Below are positions 21,345-30,646 of a stretch of 43,500 nt of DNA, in pieces. Source of the stretch: Neocallimastix lanati (nom. inval.) (lineage: Eukaryota; Neocallimastigomycota; Neocallimastigomycetes; Neocallimastigales; Neocallimastigaceae). Positions within the stretch are counted from its first letter, which is position 1; each line of letters starts with the position of its first letter. The position numbers were made by a program, and so were the translations under genes. The notes under the pieces are model-generated. The model was not told the origin of the DNA. It saw nothing but the letters and a program-made list of their open reading frames with translations, and did not search any database. Location: assembly GCA_016946835.1 (NCBI GenBank), contig JACVTC010000049.1:1-43500 (forward strand), read 5' to 3'.

Positions 21345-21800
21345 TTTTTTTTATTAATTCCTATCCTATCAATATTTAATATTTTATAATTAATTAGAAA
21401 ATCGGTAATTAATGTTTTTCCTAACAAATAGGTTTTCTTTAATTATACGATGATCAATATGATTAGAATATTGATCGAAAAACTATTTAGGTTTTTCTTC
21501 TAATCTTTTCCTAAATAGATTTTTTGTTAAGATTAGAAAATAAATTTATTTAACAGATTAATTTTTTAAAAAAATATAAATAGGACTCTTGAATCCTCTT
21601 TGAGAAATCAAGAGTTATTATTTTAAGAAAATATAATAAATAATAACAAATAAAATAAATTTTTTATTTATATATCAAAAAAAAAAACTGTTATTAATCA
21701 TAAAAAGTTTTTTTTTTTTTTTTTTTAAAAAAATATTTTCAACTACTATTCTGCTGTTGCTTGGTTATTGTTTGTTATATTTACTTATAATAAACTCTGT
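20894..21800 (+). repeat. LTR-C: 5' LTR of E5
   Basis: It starts TGTAAGAAATCATAATTATT, repeated at 27375. TATAAATAGG is at 21575-21584, followed by the CTCTTGA...TCAAGAG hairpin (21586-21592, 21608-21614). The right boundary is uncertain because the 3' copy is truncated. An A run lies at about 21310-21339. Confidence 0.7.
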
Positions 21801-21986
21801 ATAATTAAGTATAATTTTTATTTTTTTTTTTAATTTTATTTTCTCAATTTTAATATTATGTAAAAATAATATTAAAATTGTAGATAATAGTTATATTAAT
21901 TAATTTTAGTTTTAGTATAGCTATTACAATAATAACTCTTCTAATTTAATAATTAAATAGTATTAGTATAATATATTATAATAAGA

Positions 21987-22019
<33 letters not shown>

Positions 22020-22405
22020 TAAAATCAGTATAATTGATTGGAAGATCTAATATAATAGTAAATGGAAGAAATAATAATAAATTGGTTAATTTTATAGTAT
22101 TAATTATTGGAAGGAATATATATTAAATAAATAAATTTATTTTAGTGAAAAAAAAAAAATTTTTTTTTATTAAATATAATTTTAGTTAGTAAAAAAAAAA
22201 AAAAAAAAAAAAAAAATTTATTAAATAAATATAATTTTAGTTAGTGAAGAAAATTATATTAAATAAATAAATATATTTTTAGTTAGAAAAAAAAAAAAAA
22301 TAAAAAATAAAAAATAAAAAATAAAATACTTTTATACTACACTTATCTTTATTTTCTTTTTATTTTACTCTATTATACTCTATTTATATTATTAGAATTT
22401 TAAAT
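21801..22405 (+). other. E5 leader, AT-rich, non-coding
   Basis: No gene is seen. It contains A runs (21989-22013, 22192-22216, 22289-22300) and repeated gttagt-aaa-attat motifs around 22130-22290. No clear tRNA primer site. Confidence 0.45.
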
Positions 22406-23784
22406 ATGGAAAGTGAAGAAGCAACAAGTACAAAAAATAATTTTCAAATTCCAATAATCAATCCCAATAATATCGATGCTTCGAAATTTATATCAGCAAT
22501 AACCGATTTTATTCCTACATTCTTCTCCCCAAATGGAGTTCTTACCAAAGAAGGAGAAGCAAATATAAAGCCGAATATTCAAGAAGTTTTAATACAATGT
22601 GAGAGTTTTTTCATCGATCATCCAAATTCATTCCAAAGCGATGAAAACAAAAATACATACGTAATAAATAAACTAAATGGTCTACCTAGAAGATGGGGTC
22701 TCTCTCTATTAGTTGATGGTACACTGAAAACTCTGAGCTACCAAAAATTTAAGAAGTTACTACTCAAGAATTTTGACTCGGGTGATGAGAAGAAGCAGAA
22801 GTACATGCTGATGAAGCAGTTATGGGATTTGAAGCAAGAACAACTTGGAAAGGTTGCTGAATTCACGATAGAGTTCCGAAGATTAGCAGCAAGGCTTAAA
22901 TGGCCAGATGAAGTTTTCATCGACATAATTGGAAAAGGTCTACTGGATGAAGTACGTGAAGAATATGATAAAATAAAGAAGCCAAAAACACTATTTGAAG
23001 CTACAAATGTTATTATTGACATAGACAAAAAATGCTACTTGGAGACCAAAATTCGCAATTCCTGTCATTTTAGAAACCACAAAACAAAGTCATTTAATAG
23101 AAAGAAATATGAATTCAATAAAAGCAGTACTAAGTCGAGAAATCTACATCATAGGAAGAACAAGTTCAAAAAAGAAATACTCTCTGCTAATTATACACCA
23201 TATAGTTCCAATTCTATGACAACTACCTTTGTTATATCTACCAACTCAAAGTCTTTCAAAATTAATTTACTAATTGATTCAGGCTCTGCCAAAAGCTTTA
23301 TTTGCAAGGACTTTATTTCAGCTAATAAAATTCCAATCTCAGGTCTTTCTTCTCCTATTAGTATCCAATTGCCCAATAGTAAAAGTATGGTAATTAAACA
23401 ATCTACGAAGCCTTTAAAACTGAAAATAATGGACCATATTGAAACCTATGAATTCTACGTTGGTAATCTACAACTTCAAGGTATAAGTGGTATTTTAGGA
23501 AGGGATTGGCTCTCGATTCATAATCCCTATATCAACTTTAAATCCAATAAAATCTATTTCTTGGAAAGTAACTGTGGACAACATTGTCATTCTTGTAAAG
23601 GAAATAAATTTATATTCCGTTCTAATAATATAACAGCACCTATGCTAGAAGAATCCTCACAATGCGGCCATGACTCAATTATACCTTTATTTATTTCTGA
23701 AGATGAACTATATGATGAGGATATATGTTGTGTAATTGTTGAAAGTCAAGAACAAGTCAAAACTGATAAAAGTAATAACAAAAA

Positions 23785-23928
23785 TGAACTTAGAAATAAA
23801 GATAAAAGTCTCAATAATAAGAAACTTAGAAATAAAAATAAAATTCTCAATAATAAGAAACTTAGAAATAAAAATAAAATTCTCAATAATATGGAACTTA
23901 GAAATAAAGATAAAATTCTCAATAATAA
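23785..23928 (+). repeat. 36-bp in-frame tandem repeat in E5 pol
   Basis: Four copies of a 36-bp unit encoding KLRNKNKILNNK-like 12-mers, between protease and RT. Copies differ by few bases, so the expansion is fairly recent. It occupies the linker position where E2 and E3 have Asn-rich inserts. Confidence 0.85.
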
Positions 23929-25663
23929 GAAACTTAGTACTAAAGAAATCATTCAAAAATACTATTCAGATCTAGTGAAAGTCTTTAAAAAAGAAGAAGC
24001 TGATAAATTACCTCCCCACCGGAGCTATGACATAACAATCGACTTGATCCCTGAAGGACAATTATTCTTTGGACCAATATATCCTTTAACTACGGTGGAA
24101 ATGAAAGCCTTGAAAGAATATATCGAAGAAAATTTAGCTAAAGGCTTCATTCGAAAATCAAAATCCCCAGCTGGTGCTCCAATATTGTTTGTTAGAAAAC
24201 ACGATGGTTCTCTCAGGTTATGCGTGGATTATCGCCGTCTGAATGCTATTACAATCCGTAATAGTTACCCACTGCCAAGGATTAACGATTTAATGGAAGT
24301 ATTTAAAGGATCAAAGATTTTTACCAGACTTGACTTAAGGTCTGCGTATAATCTTGTCAGAATAAAGGAAGGACATGAGTATCTTACAGCTTTCCGTACT
24401 CCAATAGGTCATTTCGAGTATCTTGTAATGCCTTTCGGCTTACGTAATGCTCCTTCAGTTTTTCAAAGATTCATACAAGATACATTGTCAGAAATCACTG
24501 GATCCTTTGTTCAGGCATATTTGGATGATATAATTATCTTTTCTCCTGACTTTGATACTCACATTAAGCATGTTCGTCATGTTCTTACTCTACTAATAAA
24601 AAATGGCTTATTCGTGAAATTAGAAAAATGTGAATTTCACGTATTTGAAACTACATTCTTAGGTTTCACGGTTTCTATACATGGACTCACTATGGATAAG
24701 GATAAATTAAAATCAATTTTGGAATGGCCCATACCCAAAAACATCAAAGAACTCCAAAGTTTTCTTGGTTTAAGGAATTACTACAGAAAATTTATAAAAA
24801 ACTTTGCTGAAATCATTGAACCTTTGCGGAAACTTTTAAAAAAGAATGCTGATTACTTATGGAACGAGGAAGCAAATAATGCATTTAATAAACTTAAAAA
24901 TGCTTTTCTCAACAATGAAGTACTTATCTTTCCCGATCCAGAGAAAGAATTTGTAGTAGAAACAGATGCCTGTGATTTTGCTGTTGGCTGCATTCTTTCC
25001 CAAGTTAGCCCTAAGGATAATTTATTACATCCTGTAGCATTTTACTCTCGCTCTATGAATAAGGCTGAAGTTAATTATACAATTTACGACAAAGAACTTC
25101 TAGCCATTATTACAGCATTTGACGTATGGAGGCATCATTTTGAAGGTGCCAAATATCCAGTTCAAATTCTTACAGACCATAGGAACCTACTTTATATGAA
25201 GAAACCTCAACATCTCAATCAGAGGCAAATTCGTTGGAGCCTCTTCTTATCTAAATTTGACTTTAGAATTGCTTATAGACCGGGAGTTAGTTCTGGTAAA
25301 CCGGATTCCTTGTCAAGAAGACCGGACTATAGGAAGAATAACTCCTTAGAGGGCTCATCTATCATCAATGATGATGTATTCTGCTGTACAATCGACAGAA
25401 ATATCAATAGCTTAAAAGAGTCCCAGTTGTCTGATAAATTTTGTCAAGATACGATAAGAAAGATCCAAGAAAAATCTGGTAAAGTTAAAAGCTCCATATT
25501 CAGCCTCATTAAAGGTATCCTACATTTCCAAAATAGAATAACTGTGCCAGCATCACTCAAGGCTAGACTCCTAAAATCCTTTCATGATACTCCAACTAGT
25601 GGCCATCAGAGGGTAGATAGGACCCTCGAAAAACTTAGAAGGTACTACTGGTGGCCTAATATG

Positions 25664-25693
25664 AAAAAGGACGTAATTAATAACGTCCTTTTT
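25664..25693 (+). other. palindrome at the E5 integrase deletion
   Basis: Perfect 11-bp arms AAAAAGGACGT (25664-25674) and ACGTCCTTTTT (25683-25693) with 8 nt between. The left arm is expected integrase coding sequence; the right arm lies exactly where the frame is lost. The simplest reading is an inverted filler copied from the left arm during repair of a deletion of about 70 bp. Confidence 0.75.
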
Positions 25694-26566
25694 ACAGCCA
25701 CTCCCCATTCCTACAAAACCCTGGGAAGTTATAGGTGTCGATTATATTGTTTACCTCCCTACTTCAAGAGATTGTACTTGTATCATGGTAGTATCGGACC
25801 ACTTAACTAAAATGGTCCATTTAGTCCCTTGCTCTGATGTTCCTTCTGCTGATCAAACTGCAAAGCTCCTTCTTCTCAATGTGTTCAAATTTCATGGATT
25901 TCCTAAAACCATTATTTCGGATCATGGCTCACAGTTTTCTTCGGAATTTTGGACCTCCTTGTGTTATGCCCTTCAGATAAAGCCCAGATTAGCTACTGCT
26001 CACCACCAACAATCTAATGGTCAAGTAGAGCGTGCGAATGCTGCTATTGAACAATATCTTCGTTGTTATTGTTCTACTGCTCAAAGTGACTGGTGTTATT
26101 ATCTACCTTTATGTGAGTTTGCTTATAATAATTCTTTACATAGTTCCATTGGTATGTCGCCTTTTTATGCAAACTACGGCTTCCATCCCAATTGTTTTAT
26201 AGATTCACCTCCTATTCTTTTAAAGGATAATGCTTCATGCTTAACTAGGGATTGGTCTTCACATTTCGAATCTCTCAAGAAACACCTTATAAAGGCAAGA
26301 GAAGACTACAAAAAATATGCGGATGTTGGAAAAGCTGAAGGCCCAAATTTCAATGTTAATGACTTAGTATGGTTAAGAAGATACTACTTTACCAACGAAC
26401 CCGCGAAAAAATTAGCTTCGCAATATCTCGGTCCATTTAAAATCATTGAGAAAGGGCAAAGAATGAACTACCGTTTGGAGTTACCGGAAAACCTCCATCT
26501 CCATCCGGTATTTCATATCTCTCAGCTTGAGCCATATACAAAAAGAAATCCAGAATTATCAGAACC

Positions 26567-27340
26567 TGTAAAGATATTATTAATATCTTTATAAATTTTA
26601 ATTAAATTTAATCATAAATTTAAGTAAAATTGAAATAAATCTATTAAAAATCACGTGTATAAAATTATTGCAAATAATTTTAAACAAAACTTCGACTTCT
26701 TCCCAATCATATTAATAAATTAAAAATTTCTCTTGTGAAACTAGTAATTGAAAATCATTTCTTTTTATGTAATTTAATTTAAATAATAAGAGTTAAGGTT
26801 TTTTACAAGATAAATTAACAACATGAAACTATGCAATTAGTCATGTTGAAACTTGCGGCATTTTATGCTAAAATCATATTAAATAATTATGACAACTTTT
26901 ATATTAATTTTAAATAGAAAATATAATAAGAATTTATTAATAATATTTAAATAATAAATAAATAATAAATGAGCTCGATTGAAATTGTTTATATTTATTT
27001 TAGTTATTAATTATAATTCTCTTTATTTAGTAATAGTTAATTATTTATTATTAGTTTAGGTTAGTATTGTTTTTAAATAAATAGTTAGATAATATAATTC
27101 AATAGGAATTATATATTATAAATGTAATAAGATAAAAATATAAATAGTTAACCAAATTTCATGTATTTTAATCGATGTAATTGTTATTAACGATTTATTG
27201 TTAATAACACTAATAATTAATAAAGATTATTTTAAAATCTAAATATAATAAAACTTATTTGTTTATAAAACATTTTTTGTGTTATTTAGTGTTATTATAA
27301 TTTTTGACTTATAATCTATTTTTTAAATCAAAACTTTATA
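26567..27340. repeat. LTR-D: solo LTR inserted in E5 pol
   Basis: A 774-bp insert flanked by the 5-bp duplication GAACC (26562-26566, 27341-27345). Its ends are near-inverted repeats: TGTAAAG at the left and CTTTATA at the right. Removing it restores the E5 reading frame up to a stop in the 3' LTR, which confirms the boundaries. It has no ORF. A TATAAATAG-like site occurs at about 27137. Orientation is not certain. Confidence 0.85.
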
Positions 27341-27374
27341 GAACCATTAGAAACAGAAGAAGAAAGAAGAGCAA

Positions 27375-27660
27375 TGTAAGAAATCATAATTATTCAATAA
27401 TGAATAATTAATATTTCTTATAATTAATGAAAAATCATTAATAATTTATAATTATTTATAAAATAATAATTATTTTTAAATAATTATTTATTTAAATAAT
27501 AATTAATATATTCATTGATTTTAACTTATAAATTTATTTAATAGTTATATTTTCATATATTGATTTAAATTTATTTATATATTATAATTTTATACATTTA
27601 TATAAATAATATAAAATTTATTTACTTATTATTATTATTCATTACTTATTATTATTATTC
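27375..27660 (+). repeat. truncated 3' LTR of E5
   Basis: It starts TGTAAGAAATCATAATTATT directly after a purine-rich tract (27350-27373) and matches LTR-C for about 280 bp. It has a small insertion near 27450 and a duplicated acttattattattattcatt at the broken end. Then it joins block X. Confidence 0.75.
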
Positions 27661-27663
27661 ATT

Positions 27664-27720
27664 AGCAGTTAGAGCTAATATTAATGATTAATAATTTAAT
27701 TATAATTTTTTAATTAAATT
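27664..27720. repeat. block X, copy 2
   Basis: A 57-bp repeat of 20827-20883, here after the truncated 3' LTR of E5. Confidence 0.8.
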
Positions 27721-28003
27721 TGTTGAGGTTCATATTAGAAAAGGAGTGTGAACATTAAATAAATAGATAATTTAACTAAAGACTAAATTACACTAAAAGA
27801 ATTTATTATTACACATTATAAATTTTATTTCAAAGAACTATTATTAAAAATATTTATTATTTATAAATTATATAATTATTTTATTGTTAAAAATAACTTT
27901 ATTAATATTAATATTTATTTTAATAACAATATGGGAAACCTTTCAATTATTATTCCTATTTCATTATCACTACTATTTCTACTATTTCTTTTCTCAGAAA
28001 GGC
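27721..28003. other. AT-rich stretch, no gene seen
   Basis: No coding signal. It opens TGTTGAGGTTCATATTAG, which looks like the start of some LTRs, but I find no matching second end or target duplication, so it is not called as one. Confidence 0.4.
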
Positions 28004-28007
28004 CCCC

Positions 28008-28509
28008 TGATATGAAATGATAATAAAATAAGAAAATGTGTAAAAATATCATAAAATAATTATAAAATATAAATGTAAATAATTATTACGTATTAAATGA
28101 AATTAATGAATACAAAATGTAAGAAATTAATGTAAAACAAATAGATAAATAGTAAATATGAAAAATATATTAATTAGAGTTTAGGAAATATTTTATTATA
28201 GTTCATATAGAAAAATAGTAATTTTATAACATTTATTAAGAATAGGAATTTTATTAGAGAATATTATTATAACACCTGATATTTACTCCTTAATATAATT
28301 TATATATTTCATAGTAAAAATCATATGTTATAATAATATAAAATTTATAATTAAGATAAAGTATAAATAGTACAAAAAATGTTTAATTGCTCAAGGAGCT
28401 AAATAGTTCAAAAATATATAATAAATAAATAAAAAAGTTCTTAAAAGAAAACTATACTTAAAACCTCTCTTTAAGTGTATAAAGTTAATTTCTTAACTGA
28501 ACCTTATCA
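28008..28509 (+). repeat. E3 5' LTR
   Basis: 502 bp, ends TGATATG and CCTTATCA. TATAAATAG at 28362-28370 is a plausible promoter. One difference from the 3' LTR (t against a near 28085). Confidence 0.95.
28362..28370 (+). promoter_or_regulatory. TATA box in the E3 LTR
   Basis: TATAAATAG about 355 bp into the LTR, repeated in the 3' LTR at about 35174. Position within an LTR and match to the TATA consensus are the only evidence. Confidence 0.5.
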
Positions 28510-28512
28510 AAT

Positions 28513-28527
28513 TGGTGGAGATATCGG
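28513..28527 (+). other. E3 primer binding site
   Basis: TGGTGGAGATATCGG starts 3 nt after the LTR. It would pair with a tRNA ending ...TCTCCACCA. The first nine bases are shared with the E2 and E4 sites. Confidence 0.75.
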
Positions 28528-28774
28528 TTCAGGGAGGAAGTATATTAATTTTTACAAAATTTATTTTATTTTATATATAAATTTCTATTTACAATAACTT
28601 AAAGAATCCTTTATTTGAATTAATTCAATCTAAAAAGGTGATTTAATTTATAATTAAAAGTTAAAGAAGAGTGTGGATGTAGAACTTTTAATTATAGAAT
28701 TAAGGAAGATTGAAAATATTTTAAATTAGTATTACGAAGAGTTATTAATATAGAAATTTTGGTCAAACTTATAC

Positions 28775-28806
<32 letters not shown>

Positions 28807-29311
28807 TTTTTCCATATATTATTTCTATATATTATTTTAAATTTTATATATATTATTTCAATATATTATTTTATATAGTAAATTATTTTATTATATCTAA
28901 TAATTATATTTAATAATATATTATAATATATTTTATTTTATAGTTGATAGTGATTTTAATATTATTATATTCATATATATTATAATTTTAATAATTCATT
29001 TTATTATATTTAACTATATATGAATTTATATTTTATTTTTGTTGAAAGTATATAATTTACAATTTTAAATTTAATTTATTTTCAAATAACAAATATTGAG
29101 TCATATTGATATAATATCTAATATAATTCAATATATTTATAATAGTTATTGTTATTTATTTACTCTTATATTATATTGAATTGTAATTAATTTTATAATT
29201 CAATATATTTATATTTATTATTTTTAACACGTTTTATTCATTAAAAAAATTTTATTAAAAGATATTTAATATAACAATATATATTGCTTTATATATTGTT
29301 ACATCTAATAT
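28528..29311 (+). other. E3 5' leader (non-coding)
   Basis: About 800 nt between primer site and gag. It is AT-rich with an A run at about 28771-28802. No gene, and no GC-rich island like those in the leaders of E1, E2 and E4. Confidence 0.5.
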
Positions 29312-30259
29312 ATGGAAAATTTCTTTATTCATAAGAAAAGTTATTCATCATCTAGTAGTTCTAGCCATTCAAACGCAAGCCTTGAAGATAGTAGTGTTAA
29401 TAATTCTCCCTTTAACTCTGACAATTCAAGTACAATAGTTAGGTCCAAAATGACATTTGATTCAAAGGATAAAATGTTAATGTTAAACGCTATCCAGAAG
29501 TTAGGTGCTGGTAATAAAAACGTAAAGTCCTGGATTAAGCAAATTACTTCCTGGATGAAATTGTTTGAAGAAACAGATATGAATGATGTAGTCCTTTGTA
29601 TGAAATTAGCCTCCGCAGGAGACATTCCGGAATATATTGACGAATATGTTACACAAAATCCTGATAATCTCTCCATGGAGGGGTTAGAAAGTTTTCTTCT
29701 CACTGAATGGTTACACGAGAAGAAACAAAGTCAGCTATTATCCGAGATTAAAAACATGAGTATTGAAAGAAATGAAACAGTAGTCGAGTTTAACAAGAGA
29801 TTTAAAGAAATATATAAGAAACTAAATGAAGAAAGTAAGAAATATATTTCTATATATGACTACGAGGGAACTCTGAAACCAAGAACTGTGGTTTGGTCAG
29901 GAGTTCATTCTTCCTGTTGTTCATCATTGGAGGAGGCTTATGAAAAAGCTGAACTCTATGATGAAATCTATCATGAAACAAATAAAAGGAAGAATAATAA
30001 TTTTAGATCCTTATATCAAGAAGGTGGAGACAATAGAAATAGGATAGTAATTAAACCTAAAACTCTTTCTCCACAAGTAAAGGGAAAGTCTCCCAAAGAA
30101 AATGACACCATGGAAGACCTAACCAATAAAATGAAGAATTTAAGGATAAAGACTTGTTACATTTGTGAACAGGAGGGACACTTGAAATACGATTGTCCCA
30201 AACTGAAGAGATTAAATGCTCTCCTAGAAAAATTAGATAATCTTGAAGAAAAAAACTAA
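29312..30259 (+). CDS. E3 Gag
   Basis: 315 aa, capsid and nucleocapsid protein. A Ser-rich N-terminus (about 9-40) is followed by a Gag-like helical domain and a C-terminal CCHC zinc knuckle CYICEQEGHLKYDC (about 284-297) for RNA binding. The last codons, GAA AAA AAC TAA, contain the slippery site for pol expression. The start is the first ATG of the open frame. About the size of other Ty3-type Gag proteins. Intact. Confidence 0.93.
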   Translation: MENFFIHKKSYSSSSSSSHSNASLEDSSVNNSPFNSDNSSTIVRSKMTFDSKDKMLMLNAIQKLGAGNKNVKSWIKQITSWMKLFEETDMNDVVLCMKLASAGDIPEYIDEYVTQNPDNLSMEGLESFLLTEWLHEKKQSQLLSEIKNMSIERNETVVEFNKRFKEIYKKLNEESKKYISIYDYEGTLKPRTVVWSGVHSSCCSSLEEAYEKAELYDEIYHETNKRKNNNFRSLYQEGGDNRNRIVIKPKTLSPQVKGKSPKENDTMEDLTNKMKNLRIKTCYICEQEGHLKYDCPKLKRLNALLEKLDNLEEKN

Positions 30260-30299
30260 ATAAAGGGAGTTTGCGGACTCCCGAAAATAAAGTAACCGC
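30250..30299 (+). promoter_or_regulatory. E3 -1 ribosomal frameshift signal with possible pseudoknot
   Basis: Slippery heptamer A AAA AAC (30250-30256) in gag phase, stop TAA at 30257, 8-nt spacer, then hairpin GGGAGT-TTGCGG-ACTCCC (30265-30282). The loop bases GCGG (30273-30276) can pair with CCGC at 30296-30299, making an H-type pseudoknot. The pol frame is open from 30247, so a -1 slip leads directly into pol. Confidence 0.88.
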
Positions 30300-30594
30300 C
30301 GCTTATTACACTCCTGAGAAACCAAATAAGCTATTTATCGCTGCGGCAAAGAGGAAGTCTAATTCTCAGGAGAATAATAATAATAAAAAGAAATACAATT
30401 TACGAGGTAATTCATCTCATGATGTTGAGGAAACATCAAGAGACAATATTACCCAAAATACTAATGTAGAGGATAATATATCTTTAAGGAATTTAATTAT
30501 TCCTAAATCACAATTAAATAAATTAAAGAAGAAAGAATCATTAAATAAAACACAAAATAATATTACAAATATTCAGAACAATAATAATAATAAT

Positions 30595-30646
<52 letters not shown>

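Larger units (their letters stand above)
22406..27379 (+). pseudogene. E5 Gag-Pol polyprotein, broken
   Basis: Gag and Pol share one frame. The Gag-like region lacks a zinc knuckle and has instead a basic stretch (about residues 215-260). Protease has DSG (about 288). Four 12-aa Lys/Asn repeats follow (23785-23928). RT has YLDD (about 704), RNase H has TDACDFAVG (about 852), and the HxH part of the integrase finger is present to about 25680. There a deletion removes the two Cys and shifts the frame. Reading resumes at 25692 in another frame with the catalytic residues in GVDYIV, SDHGSQF and NGQVERAN and a GPF module (about 26430). The frame runs to 26566, is interrupted by LTR-D, and resumes at 27341 to a stop at 27377-27379 that lies inside the 3' LTR. 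No chromodomain is seen. Confidence 0.88.
20894..27660 (+). mobile_element. E5: degraded single-ORF Ty3/gypsy element
   Basis: A plus-strand element: 5' LTR (LTR-C) from 20894 to about 21800, AT-rich leader to 22405, Gag-Pol reading 22406-27379, and a truncated 3' LTR from 27375. The 3' LTR matches 20894-21155 and then breaks off. A solo LTR (26567-27340) interrupts the last codons of Pol, and a small deletion removes part of integrase. No primer site could be assigned, because the LTR end is not defined. The element is clearly dead. Confidence 0.8.

Noticed and set aside
26569-26590. Palindrome AAAGATATT...AATATCTTT at the end of the E5 ORF, at first taken as a second fold-back repair scar
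   Set aside because: It lies at the left end of LTR-D, whose GAACC duplication explains the break; the palindrome belongs to that LTR.
27721-28003. Ty1/copia-like solo LTR starting TGTTGAGG
   Set aside because: No matching right end and no target duplication could be found.
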